A DNA stretch of 64,000 nt. Source: Plumapathes pennacea. Its lineage: Eukaryota; Cnidaria; Anthozoa; Antipatharia; Myriopathidae. Under the pieces are notes generated by a model that made no database searches, had not been told where the DNA came from, and worked only from the letters and a program-made list of their open reading frames with translations. Location: the NCBI GenBank assembly GCA_964036295.1, contig OZ038464.1, positions 4,653,501-4,717,500 of the forward strand, written 5' to 3'. Every line of letters begins with the position of its first letter. The stretch's first letter is position 1. Shown piece by piece: positions 46,782 through 58,281 of this stretch. The translations under genes were made by a program, and so were the position numbers.

Positions 46782-47514
46782 TATTATAGGTTTTTCATAG
46801 GTTTACGACAGGTCGCTTTTTTTCGTAAATTACCCGCCTCCCTGGGTACGTATCTACGAACTATCACAGTGTGAAGTTTTTCCTTTAATGTAGTTGCTTA
46901 AACGCTCGACAAAAAACTAGACTCGACAAGACAGACCAAAAATCATCTGGACAAACGCGCCCCCCAAAGTTCCCGGATCCAGAAAGCCATTCAACCGCGC
47001 GCGCTATCTCCCTATTGGTTGCCTCGCAACGGGTTACAAAATGTTCTCGGTCCCAGTTTCCGACATTTTTTCCAAAAAAAGGAAAAAAACATATCGGGTA
47101 ATGGTAGCGCTCTATAGTTTGTACTATTGTTCTTTACGCATGAAAGCATATGCACAAGCGTAAGCACAACAGTCATTATTTCACAGTGAAAACAGGCTCG
47201 ACGCAAGCGAAAGCACAAGGAACAAAATATGCTTATATGTAAGATAAATTACATGGCCGATCTTCCACAGTATAAGCCGCTTTGTTGATTTTATAGGAAA
47301 TATTTATTATCGTAGTATGTTGTAGGAAACGTGGGTAACGTATCTCCCACCCGGTGGTTATTATTTACATATAGTCTTCGTTCCTAGCTTCCTTATAACC
47401 AAAGGCTTGAAACTAAAGGAAGTGACGCAAATGAATGAAGTGTGTTGGGTGCAGGCAAGGCGTTATAAACTGATACTGAAGGTCATACTCAACGGCCTAG
47501 TTTAACCAGAAAAA
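46782..47514. other. Merlin 5' noncoding region
   Basis: No open frame of interest. It ends in a decayed palindrome unit, then runs through unremarkable sequence up to the transposase start at 47,515. Confidence 0.5.
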
Positions 47515-48927
47515 ATGAATTTGAGAGAACTGATGGCAATAATAATGAGCCCTCCACTGGTTTTGTTCCAATGGCTTCAAAATCAGGGACTATTAGCAGG
47601 GCACATGGAGTGCAATAATCATCCCCATCCAGTAAATATGCTTCTGAAGAGGCGGGCGGAGCGCATCGACGGATACACATGGTAAGTATTTGTGTGAACA
47701 GTTCCTAGATATGGAAGATGGATTACATCCGGCTTTGTCGACGTTGTAGGACGTGGTGATATTTAAAGTTACCGGGTGAAAATTTCTGAAAATACTAAGT
47801 ATTTGCCCTAAAATTACACACTTTGACCAGTAGTTCTTTGTAGGAGATGCCCTGATTGCCACAGGAGGAGATCGGTGCGCGAGGGTTCGCTCCTTGCAGA
47901 GTTCCCCAGGCTACAGATGGGAACCTTGGTGGGGCTTATTTTTATGTGGACGGCAGAGGAAAAGCAGACTAGAATGTCAGAATATTGGAATATTGGGAAA
48001 GGAGCTGTTTCCAATGTCTTCAGAAAGTGCCGAGATATTTGTAGTCAAGAGCTCAGAAGGATGCCTGTTATTCCCTTTGGAGGACCAGCAGACCTTGTGC
48101 AGATCGACGAAAGCAAATTTAACAGAAAGCCAAAGGTGAGGCTGCAATGAGAACGTAGCACATAGCACAGTGAGAAGAAAGATATTGCAGTTTATTGCAG
48201 TCCGTCCATTTCCTTTCTGACGTGTGCTTTTTGAATCATTATATGTTTAAAAGGCCAGGTAATCCTGAAAACAATACACATTTCTATATGGTGTATATAT
48301 GGGCGTCCCCCAACTCCTGTATGAATTCCCTCTCCTCCCCACCCCCTCCCCACCAATATTCTTGGCTGTTCGCTTTCCAGCATTGAAAGGAAGAGGGGGT
48401 GAGAGGGTGTTTGCCGACATTATTTTTTCTGGACCAGCAGCTGTCTCTTTTTCTTTCTGGATTCGATTAAGCATTTCGATTTGTGATTTTAGTACAATAG
48501 AGGAAGGCCTCATCGTCGTCGCAAATGGGTATTTGGGTTAGTGTCAACACTACAAACCATCCCGAGGTTACTTCCAAGTAGTCCGTCGACGAGATGCGGC
48601 CCATCTCTATCCCATAATCAGAAGAGCTCTCCTGCCGGGATCAGTAGTGCACAGTGACGACTGGGGAGCATACAGAAACATGCAAGCAAGGCTTGCTAAC
48701 GTTGCCGCCCACGAGGTCGTTGTTCATCGATACCATTTTGTCGATCCAATAACAGGTGTACATACACAACATATAGAATCGTGTTGGAACAGAATGAAAT
48801 CGAAAATAAAAGAAAAGAGAGGAAATAGGGATGTTGACCTACAGCCGTTTCTATGAGCAGATGTGGTGAGATTGGTACGGACTTGATGATTATTTCGGCA
48901 ATTTCATCCTGGCAATACGTGCCCATT
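47515..48927 (+). pseudogene. Merlin transposase, three exons, inactivated
   Basis: Exon 1 is 47,515-47,681 (ATG; WLQNQGLLAG, MECNNHPHPVNMLLKRRAER), donor GTAAGT. Exon 2 is 47,844-48,135, acceptor TTTGTAG, with RCPDCH completing a CxxC zinc motif. It also has the first catalytic Asp in LVQIDESKF; donor GTGAGG. Exon 3 starts at 48,493 (after GATTTTAG) with YNRGRPHRRRKWVFGLV. It carries VHSDDWGAY (second Asp) and HTQHIESCW (Glu), so the DDE triad is visible. A one-base frameshift near 48,550 separates WVFG from the rest. The C-terminal part changes frame again near 48,855 and meets TGA at about 48,870. The protein therefore cannot be made intact. Confidence 0.88.
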
Positions 48928-49165
48928 ATCCAGTCTAATCATTTTGAATATATCTGTTAGAAATGGAAGGGTCATAGTTCTTTATGTGCACGTCATTTAC
49001 AACTCATATTAAAGACAAAGGAAGGGCTTTCACTGTGTCTTTTTATTCCTTCTGCCCTCGTCGACACGTTATCAATTGGATCATGCAGAAAGTCGGGCAA
49101 TGAGTAATATATAAAATATTCACTATTGAATGTTTCTGTAAATTAAAGAATTTGATCGTTAAAAA
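48928..49165. other. Merlin 3' noncoding region
   Basis: Between the transposase end and the right palindrome array. No feature is recognised apart from AATATATAAAATATT-like AT-rich text. Confidence 0.5.
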
Positions 49166-49166
49166 A

Positions 49167-49506
49167 AAGACCGGTCGTAAACCTAAATTGAAAAACCTAA
49201 CCACTTTAAGAAAACGACCGGTCGTGTTCCTAAATTGAGCAATTTTTTCATGTTAAGAATACGACCGGTCGTAAACCTAAATTGAAAAACTTGATCATTT
49301 TAAGAAAACGACCGGTCGTGTTCCTAAATTGAGCACATTTTCATGTTAAGAATACGACCGGTCGTAAACCTAAACTGAAAAACTTGATCATTTTAAGAAA
49401 ACGACCGGTCGTGTTCCTAAATTGAGCACGTTTTTCATGTTAAGAATACGACCGGTCGTAAACTTAAACTGAAAAACTTGACCATTTTAAGAAAACGACC
49501 GGTCGT
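49167..49506. repeat. Merlin right subterminal array of ACGACCGGTCGT palindromes
   Basis: Perfect 12-bp palindromes are at 49,214, 49,261, 49,308, 49,354, 49,401, 49,448 and 49,495, with a decayed one at 49,167. Spacing is 47 bp (once 46). The spacers alternate as on the left. The array is longer than the left one (seven perfect against four). Confidence 0.92.
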
Positions 49507-49731
49507 GTTCCTAAAATGATCAAAATCCTATTTCCCCCCCTGGAAATTATGGTTGAGGTCGTATACTGGAAATGATCGATTCAATCACTTTAAGAATACG
49601 ACACCCGGTCGTATACTTTACATGATCAAATCACTCATGTTAAGAATGCGACCTCTACTTTGCCTGTGGCCCGATACCCGTAATGATCCGAATGTTTAAA
49701 CTTTTTTCCTGGAGTCTACCAAATGTATTAA

Positions 49732-49932
49732 CGCCCCTTACACTCCAAAGTTAGCAGCCTCAATTTTTCCTTTAGTTTCTCACAAGAAATATATCATACT
49801 TAAAGGAGAACTTGGCTCTTGATAACTTACTTAGATGGAAGCTGATTGAAACTTCAATTCTTTCTACATTTCTCATACACTTCGTTGTAAAAGATTGGGA
49901 GAATATACATTTTGAGCTTGGGAGTGAAAAGG
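49732..49932. mobile_element. MITE with TTAA target duplication, block B copy
   Basis: This is the counterpart of 3,731-3,931 with the same flanks. TTAA is at 49,728-49,731 and 49,933-49,936. It lies 34 bp after the Merlin right target duplication. Confidence 0.75.
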
Positions 49933-49936
49933 TTAA

Positions 49937-52353
49937 TTTTTCTGTGTAAATCTGATTTGGTTTCAGTGTTTCATATTATTGTTGTTGCCGGTTAGTTGAA
50001 ATCGTCTTCTTTACCAAACGGCTCTCTCCAAGAAATCTCAAAAATACTATTTTAGGCCTAAATAGCCGATAATGGATCGTGACGCTTTGATTGTCAACTT
50101 TTTTTTTTTTTTTGGCGCAAAATGATACTTATATTCTGAGTGAGGCCGCCCTTTGAACAAAGCAATTGGATTAAAACTGTTGCTTATGTTTACACTTTAT
50201 TTTTGTTCATTTCCGTCCACTCCAATGCTGAAATATTTGCTCATTTCTATATTTTGTGAGTCTATCTTGTGTCTTTACTATTTCTCTATCCGAATATCTG
50301 CATTTCTAGTCATCTGTATTTTGTAATAAAGGCAAATTGATGACGATAACGAGAACATAACGGGACTTTTCGTCAGTCCTTACAAAAAGGTGAACGCCCG
50401 GTAAACATTCAGAAACGATATAGTGTCGCGATTGAACTACTCTGACAGGGTTTGGGGACAACTTGTGCCATACTTTTTAACATATGCAAGATACACAGTA
50501 ATTTTGTGAACAGAACGATAATAAATAAGCTAAAATGGATAGATTAACTTAACTAGAATATATAAGTTGTAATTGTTTTTGTTAATATTGCAGTCAAAAA
50601 TTGTTTCAGTTTGTCGTGGTTTGACAGGACTGTTTAATCGTTGTAACCATAAGCCATGGACCGACTTGTATTCACAGTTGAAAATATTGGAAAACAAAAA
50701 CAAAAAAAGACAAATAGAAGCTGAGCGAAGAAAAGGACACGGCGAGAGCAGCATGATGTTGATGACTGAAATGAAGGAGAAGAGAGACGCCATGATAAAA
50801 ATATGTGAAAAAGAACGTGAACGGAATGAACGAACCAGAATCATAAATTGGGAAGAATTTGAAAAACAGCCGAAGAATGAACGTGAATTGTTTTGAACCC
50901 AGTTGAATCAAGAAAGCAAGGCAAACGACACTCGATTTAATAAATTAGAAAATGAAATTAGCGTGGGGTAAAGCAAGGAGCTGCTCAAGGGACAAAAAGA
51001 ACAGTTGAGAGATTGTATGACAGAACCCTTGGGGATCGCTCGTGGAACAAAAAGGTTTAGAAAATTAAAGCACGTCTTAAAAGCCGTCTTTTTACAATGC
51101 AACATAACTAGAGGCCAGAAGTTTCTAAATGTATCTTTTATGTATGTACTGATCAATGTAACATGAATCTAAATTATTAGTTTTGTGAGGATACTGAAGA
51201 ACTAGTAGAATTGATAAGAACAAAAAAAAAAAAAAAAGAAAAAAAAGAAAAAAAAAAGTCACAGGTTTTCAAAAACTAGGAATATGCAACCGCTCAAAGG
51301 ACTTGGATGGTACACGTTGTTAGGGAACGCTTGTATGAATTTTCAAGTGCTTGATGATCTGACCAGCAGTATTAATCCAAAAACATGGTATGCGGCTTAT
51401 TTGTAAAGAATCGTAGACTGGCGTGGATATATCATTTAGGAGTTACTAAGGTGCCTGCCAAAACAAAATAATGTTAGAACCTCTGGGCTGCGAGCTTTAA
51501 TGACGAGCCCCAGCCACCACATTCCTGTTTTGCGCGGCTGCTAAGTCACCATAGGATACGTAATTTTGGCCAAAAAGTTTGATGAAATATTCAAGGTATG
51601 CAAAATTCTCACAGTGGGTGAGCACCAGGACAGTTCCAATACCTGCTGGTGATCGCGAGACTGAAATGGGAAATTTCATCTTGTAAGCAAAAACGAAAAG
51701 TGAACTGATAACAATAACATGTTCAGAACACTTATCTTAATTTCTAACCTACAATTCGGCTTTCTATTAGGCTCGTTACCTGCATTAGTTGTGTGTCGAC
51801 TCGCTGACGTGATGACTCGTGTTTCTAAAGTGGCATATTAGTTTGTATTACCTTCGCTTTGAACCCCTTTTCGTCTACCAGTGTATCAACAATTCGCCGA
51901 TTGGTGAGGCTGATCGTCGATTGTTACGAAGTTGTTACCTGTCGACCACTCTCTTTAGACATAAAATATTGCGAAGAACAAATCCATTGCCAGCTCTTGG
52001 AACCAAACCTTTCTTCCATCATTTGCGCACATAGATCTCGCGACAAAAGAACTGAATTCAGTGCGCAAGAGTGATTATTTTGAGCCAATTCCACACTGAA
52101 AAGCAAGCAGCCATGTCGTAAAAAAACGCGCGCCCGCCGAATGAACTCACTACTTGCTTTTCTCTATTTGGCTTCTAAGACGTCAAAACAATAACTCTGT
52201 TGACAGGCATTTCGCGGGACCAAAAACTGCCATTACTATTGAGTGCAATCTAATTAACACTTTGGAGGCCACAACCCAACGCCTAATAGGAACACTGTTG
52301 TGACAAGAATGCAGGCTCTGGGGCTCCTCATAAGCCAAATTTAATCTGCAACG
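49937..52353. repeat. Block B intergenic repeats
   Basis: This is colinear with 3,936-5,735 and then, after a junction at about 51,706-51,717, with 6,816-7,452. It includes an A-rich tract (51,221-51,257). Apart from the coiled-coil-like frame described separately, no gene is recognised. Confidence 0.6.
50573..50896 (+). other. Charged coiled-coil-like ORF remnant
   Basis: The frame contains LYSQLKILENKNKKRQIEAE, MKEKRDAMIKICEKERERNE and EEFEKQPKNERELF, then a stop. Downstream the same frame continues with NQESKANDTRFNKLENEI before another stop. Block A carries the same text broken by an insertion and stops. It resembles the helical C-terminal part of transposon-encoded accessory proteins, but the family is not identified. 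It is probably a relic. Confidence 0.3.
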
Positions 52354-52589
52354 GATGAAGATAGATAAAGCAAATGTATTGCAAAAAGTCTTGTTATAGT
52401 CCAAGGAAGGTTTGCCTGAAAGTTTCAAGAGTTTTCAATGTTTGACAAAAACCCTGTGCTATAGCCTTAGTATCCTGTCAAAATACGGTCATTTTTCGAC
52501 CATCTCAGGATCGCATGAAACTTTCAGGAAACGTTCCTGGGACTATTACGACGGTTGTTAGATATCGTTTGTAAACTTTTAGCCCACGC

Positions 52590-53534
52590 CAGGGGCGGAC
52601 TTAGGGGGGAGGGGGTGGATTGGGTGGCTAGCCATCCCCCTCTGAAGTGGCAAAAAAAGGGAATTTTGGGTATTTTGAAATATAAAAATAATCAATCTGG
52701 ACATGTGATTAAACCAGTGATAAAAATACACTCTTGATTTTCTCTTACGTGAGTCGGTCAATTCAGAAGTATGGGGAGCACGGAGGCGGAGAGATCGTTT
52801 TCTTGTGTTCGGAAGGTTCATACTTTGCTCGGACAACTGTCAGATTTGGCTGTGGCCGTCATGCATGCACACACAGTTTCCATCAACAGAAGGCAGGTTT
52901 GCGAGAAATTTATGGCACTGCACCCCAGAAGGATGATGTCACCTTCACTTTTGGCCGATTAACGTAACTAAGGCAGTGTGAGCCAACTACTTCTTTCTTG
53001 TTTTAGACCATATTGACTCAAAAGTTTTCTGATACACTAATAACATTGTTTAATCTATAAACGAGTTTATTCTGCCTAAATCCCGTTTTCCCACGCAATT
53101 ATATAATCTATACTTACTACAAATCTATAATTTATATTGCAGTAAACAAATTGTGCTTTACCATGCGCAAAATAGAGTATATCACGTTTGAAAATTAGAC
53201 TCTTAACTGTGCTCGAAAATGGTCTCAAAACGCAGGAAATGCCATTTCAGAGACAGAGATTTCAAAATTTCCCGGGGGGGGGGGGGGGGGCATGCCCCCC
53301 GACCCCCCTAGCGGCTCACGCCTCCGGCAAGACAAGACAAGATAAGACAACTTTTATTAGAGAACCATGTGACTGACTATACGTAGGTTTTTTTTTCTCT
53401 AATAGTATAGGTAGTATTACGTAACATTAGGTATGTGTATGATGATAAATTTGTCGGCTCGCGCCTCCGGCGCTCGAACACCAATACTCGGCCACCCAGC
53501 CACCCCCTCTTTCAAAATCCTAGATCCGCCCCTG
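52590..53534 (+). mobile_element. Non-autonomous hAT element, block B copy
   Basis: The termini CAGGGGCGGACTTAGG and CCTAGATCCGCCCCTG are flanked by CACGC on both sides. At 945 bp it is longer than the A copy, because it keeps about 100 bp after the coding remnant. A GACAAGACAAGATAAGACAA motif lies at 53,328-53,350. Confidence 0.8.
52771..52962 (+). pseudogene. hAT transposase C-terminal (dimerisation) remnant
   Basis: The frame reads STEAERSFSCVRKVHTLL, GQLSDLAVAVMHAHTVS, RQVCEKFMALHPRRMM and ends at a stop. This matches the pattern of the hAT family C-terminal dimerisation region (ERSFS, then a SxLAxxxxH helix). All upstream domains, including the catalytic region, are absent. Confidence 0.7.
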
Positions 53535-54070
53535 CACGCGTCGTGAGAAATTACACCAAATTAGAGCAAATCATCGACTAATTAAAACATCACACCTTTC
53601 GCGCAAATGAGCCACATTTAAGCTGCTATATCTGGCCAACGGATGAAGATAGATAAAGCAAATGTATTGGAAAAGTCTTATTGTCCGAGGAAGGTTTCCT
53701 GAAAGTTTCAAAGGTTTTCAATTTTTCAGAAAAAACCCTGTGCTATAACCTTAGTATTTTGTCAAAATACGGTCATTTTTCGACCATTTCAGAATCGCAT
53801 GAAACATTCAGGAAACGTTCCTGGAATTATGCCGACGGTTGTCTTATATTTTTTGTAAACTTTTAGCCCACGCGTCGTGAGAAATTACACCAAATTAGAG
53901 CAAATCATCGACTAATTAAAACATCTTCGCGCAAAGGAGCCAAATTTTAGCTTCTATATCTCGCCAACAGATGAAGATAGATAAAGCAAATGCATTGCAA
54001 AAAGTCTTATTATATTCCAAGGAAGGTTTCCTGAGTTTTAAATTTGTAGCCCGCCCGTCGTGAGAAATTA

Positions 54071-55417
54071 CACTTATATAAGTTACAGATCAGCACAGTT
54101 GTGAAACATGCAGAAAGATTCCCTGAAAGTTTCATGCGATTCGAAGGATTGGCCTAGACTATACATCGTTTTTATTCTTTGTGAGTCTGTCTCGTGTCTT
54201 TACTACACTTCTCTATCCAAATATCTACATTTCCAGTCATCTACATTTTGTTATAAAGGCAAATTGATGACGAAAACGAGAACATAGCGGACTTTTCGTC
54301 TGAGTCTTTACATAAAGGTGAACGCCCGGTAAACTTTCAGAAGCGATATGGTGTTGCGGTTGAACTACTCTGACAGGGTTCTGGGACAACTTTTGGCATA
54401 CTGTTTTTAACATATGCAACATACACAGTAATTTTCTTCTGTCCCTCTTTGTACCTGAAACATAAAATGTACCCTTAGACGTGGAAGCCTTACTGCAAAG
54501 ACGACATCCGCAATATCTTAGACTTTAGCCGTTCACTTCCGTTTTGTTTCGGGAGTAGGAATGGTGCGAGTTAGGATATGAGTTTATTTATAGTTCTGAC
54601 GCACGCGCAAATCGACACGAGTTGGGCAACTGCTCCGTTGGTTTGGTTTTCCGATCGATCGAAGTTCGACAAAGGTTCTGATCAACGCGCTTCTGATGGT
54701 ATTATAATTGATTGCAGTGATTCCCGCTCTCCAACAGGTGAGAGACTCCATGAAACAGAAAGCAGCGCTTACACACTCTGAGCCCAGGCACAACTCACAT
54801 GAGGACATCGTCTACACTTGTAGTTTTGGCTGTAGCTTCTTTCACTTCTCCGACTTTTGTTCGGGGACGGCGAAAACGAAGATCATTGTAAGCCCTGACT
54901 GTTTGCCGGCCGCCTTCTGCTAAATGAGCTGCCCCGACACGCGAACGAGTACATGCATTTCTTGTGGATACGGGTTTACAACTAAAAATGTATAGCCGTG
55001 GGGTAGCCGTCTCGTTCGGAATTCATCACATATATCAGTTTTATAGTGTAGTTTGGATCGAGCTCTAGTAAGTTCAACAGTTGTAGGCAAACTCTTGTTG
55101 CGCTCTTCAAACAGTCAGGATCGCGTGATTAGAAAATCCGATATGTTTCCGCGTCTAAGGCATCTCCATAAACCATTTTGCCTGTGCATAAAAAGCAGAG
55201 TTGGCTTTCTTTGAGTGTACAGCCGGGCTTCAATATGATCGCCTAATTTACACGTATCGCTGAAATCGCCGTGATCTTTGTGTTTCTGTTTGATCGCCAT
55301 AATTCATCACAAGGCATTTCTGGTATTATATTACAACTTTTGGCGGATTCAGTTGTGGTTTAATCCCGGGAGGGGGGGGGGGGGGGGGGGGGGGGGGTGC
55401 ACTCATTATAATTTAGC
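54071..55417. repeat. Block B intergenic repeats
   Basis: This is colinear with 9,066-10,387. It ends with a G-homopolymer (about 55,372-55,397) where block A has only GGGGGG. The match to block A stops at GAACTTG (55,411-55,417). No gene is recognised. Confidence 0.6.
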
Positions 55418-58277
55418 AGTGAACTTGTTTCACGGCATCAAAACCTTACTAATGCTGCGAGAGAAACTTTTAAGATTGTTAAGATTTCTCTTAGCGGTAA
55501 AGGTATATGAAACTACTTTGTCTTGACGTAGCGTGTCATTTTGCTTTCCTCTTTAGATTAAACAAACAACCGACAGACGCCAGATGTGTCAAGTATTTGG
55601 CTGTGCGCAGATTCCTTTGAAGCCAGCGGTGCTTCTGGAAGTTGTTACTTTGGTTTGCACATTCATATAGTAAAGGTAAAAAGACCGTTTGATTTCTAAT
55701 ATCATAAATGAAAGGTCGCGCGGAAAAGTGTTGAGAGTTTTTAGTTTCCACTGATCGAGACACTGAACCAAAACCGTCTGTCAATATAAGTGGCAAGACT
55801 GTATGATTTTTACTGAAAGCGGATGAGCTAATGACCGCATATTATAATTTATGTTACTGCAATAATATTATGTTGTGGAGCTTACTAATTTCCATCCCAT
55901 CTACTACAAGTCGATCTTGTTTGTCGGTGTGATTGATATTCATGTTGGCAGGCCCTCAGGCACCGACGCTTGTGTTCCGTTCTTTTACGGTTTCTTTGTA
56001 AACATGATGAAGTTTCATAGAGAGCATAGCTATTGTGTGTTTCTTTAGCTTCCTCGTTCTGTATCACTGCATGGTTAGGATATTTCCTGACGATGTTTTG
56101 CAGAGGGTTTTTTCGTTGTTTGAATATAATCCACTGCGTACCAACTATCCGGCCTTACTGGTTTTTAGCTGGCGTTCATACAGCTCTGGTAGCTGCGACA
56201 CAACTTAGACCCTCTTAACTTGCCATGCAAGATTTTTCAATTATAGAGGCCATAAAACTGAGCAGAAATAAAAACCTCTTTTCACTCAAAAATACAAATT
56301 TCGTGAGTAATAACTAAACATACCATGGCGTGAACTCCACTCGATACGTGATGGAATTTTCAACACCTCGAACTTTTCCGCTCTCCTGGTAACAAACTGA
56401 TTTTAGTTTGCACTCGAGAGAGAAAATCAAGTGTTCTCGTTCTAAGAAACCAAACCAAAAAAGCTGTTTTACTGAAAGAACTTAGCCAGTGTTATAATAT
56501 TTATGAGTTCTGTGTATACTAATGAATATTGTTTTGTAGTGTTTACTCTTTCACTGTTTTATTTATGACTTATTAGGCAATGACGCGAGCATTCCCGTTA
56601 TTTCACAGTTTCTTTTATGACATTGTGACCACACTTTTTATGTTTGTTTCGACTCTTCGCCCTGTATTAGTGGCTTGGATTTGTCACTGACGATGATTTT
56701 CCAGGCGTTTTCTCGTAACTTATAGCACCTTATGCTTTAACTTGGAGCAACTAAACTTGTCAGAACTTTTTCGATTTCCATTCATACACTGAAACTAACC
56801 AGACTGATATTCGGAAGTTATGAATGAAGTTCGCGCGTGACCTCAAATTCCGCGTTTAAAGGATTGAAGGCTTTAGACGTGAAATGTTTGCTTCAAGGTA
56901 GAACATAGGCAATCAACAGCGTCCCAAACCATGAAAGTTAAACTTTATATGGTTTTGTTTTATCTTTCGCTTTTGTGTTCTGTCATCAGTGTAAAAACAC
57001 GGACATGCCTGTGCAGTTTTGAGTTTGAGTTTGAGTTTTGAGTAACCGTTATACCTATATAGTCGTCAGATGGAGTGTACTAACAGCAACTTGTTCCCTA
57101 TTTACAGATTCCAAAGGAGTTCTCAGGGAAAAAAAAGGAGACTGTGCTCATTGAGTTCGACAGAAATTGAACGGCGCAAGTGATTGCTACATCCACTGAA
57201 TGAACACCAAAAGAGTTAAACACGAACTAGAAGTCATTTAGACATCATTTTCTATCATAGACTTCTGCGTTGTTGCAACAAGGGGTGAACACTCAAACAC
57301 ATTGAGCCTACATCCGTGAAGCTGAGGATCAGTCAGCGTGTGGACATTTCTCCGTCCGTCCGTGGCGTACAGTGAACAGTTTTGACAGAAAGAAGATCGC
57401 TCTCATATTGCGCGCCAAGAAAAAAACGCCTCCAGTTGGCCATATCTCAAGGTACGCAGTTTAATTTAATGACATAAACTCGTACGCATTTTTAACCAGG
57501 CGTTCGATGGCATAATCAGTTTTATATTTCTATTCTCTAGTGTATGACTGACGGGAGACGGTGAAATCGAAGATCGTTGTGAGCTCTGACAGTTTGCTGG
57601 CCGCCTTCGAATGAGCTGCCTTGACACGCGAACGAGAACGCGTACATTCATTTCTTGTGGATACGAGTCGACAAACTAAACTAAACTGAACTAAACTAAA
57701 CTGAAAGCGGTGGGATACCCGTCTTGCCCGTTATTCAGCACGTATATACAATTTAAATCGAGTCCCTATAGTAAATCAACAGTTGCAAGCAAACTCTTGT
57801 TGCGCTTTTCTGAACTAAGAGTCAGGATCGCGTGACTACATAATTCAATATATTTTCCATGTCTGAGGCAGCTGCATAAACCTTTTTTTTTTTTCTATGC
57901 CCCGCAAGAACAGCAGTTTTGCGATCTTTTCTAGCGTACGCAGCCTAAATTTGATCGCATGTTTTGTACAAAGTATTGCAGCTGGAAATAATACTTGTGA
58001 TCGTTTCTGTTTGACCGCCAAAATTCATCACAAGGCAATTCTGGGATTTATAATACCCATTTTAATGCTACAACTTTATATGAATGCATGTTTCCGTTCC
58101 AACTGCGGTCAGTATAAAACGCAGACTGGGTAAAAAATGCAGACTACAAATATATACAACACTCAGATTTTGGAGGAAAAGCGTAACCACACAAAACGTG
58201 TTATAACATTGAAAGCTCTCTCGACTCTACCTAAATTTGAGAACAGTCGACCCTTCACCTCGCCAAATTTCTGTCTG
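55418..58277. repeat. Second repeat mosaic, part inverted and part direct to 12-16.7 kb
   Basis: The stretch 55,560-57,000 is the reverse complement of about 12,150-14,180, minus the two elements inserted there. The stretch 57,110-58,277 is direct to 15,600-16,750. It contains an AAACTAAACT run at 57,670-57,703 and GAGTTTGAGTTTGAG at 57,020-57,038. The open frames are relics of the repeats. No gene is supported. Confidence 0.65.
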
Positions 58278-58281
58278 TTAA

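Larger units (their letters stand above)
46145..49689 (+). mobile_element. Merlin (IS1016/IS1595-type) DNA transposon
   Basis: A 3,545-bp element with inverted ends GGATCATTAGGGGTATCGGG and CCCGATACCCGTAATGATCC is flanked by the 8-bp direct repeat GAATGTTT (46,137-46,144 and 49,690-49,697). Block A preserves the uninterrupted target (AGAATGTTTTAACC at about 3,688). The inverted homology continues for about 160 bp to GGAAATTATGG/CCATAATTTCC. It is followed on both sides by arrays of a 12-bp palindrome. It encodes a decayed transposase. Target length, ends and protein all agree with the Merlin superfamily. Confidence 0.92.
52354..54070 (+). repeat. Tandem repeat of about 330 bp, block B copy
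   Basis: Units start with GATGAAGATAGATAAAGC at about 52,354, 53,643 and 53,971. The first is interrupted by the hAT element, as in block A. This shows the hAT insertion predates the A/B duplication. Confidence 0.8.
37115..55417 (+). repeat. Segmental duplication, block B
   Basis: This is the direct partner of block A. It differs by retaining the GPCR front half and whole MITE (37,850-38,865), by 4.2 kb at 39,119-43,345, and by the Merlin element. It lacks the A-only segment. Where both are present, long stretches are near identical (for example 51,718-52,590 against 6,816-7,689), so the duplication is fairly recent or has been homogenised. Confidence 0.9.

Noticed and set aside
46335..49506. 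Regularly spaced palindromes resembling a CRISPR array
   Set aside because: The spacers are themselves repeated and alternate; the array lies at both ends of a Merlin transposon in a eukaryotic genome.
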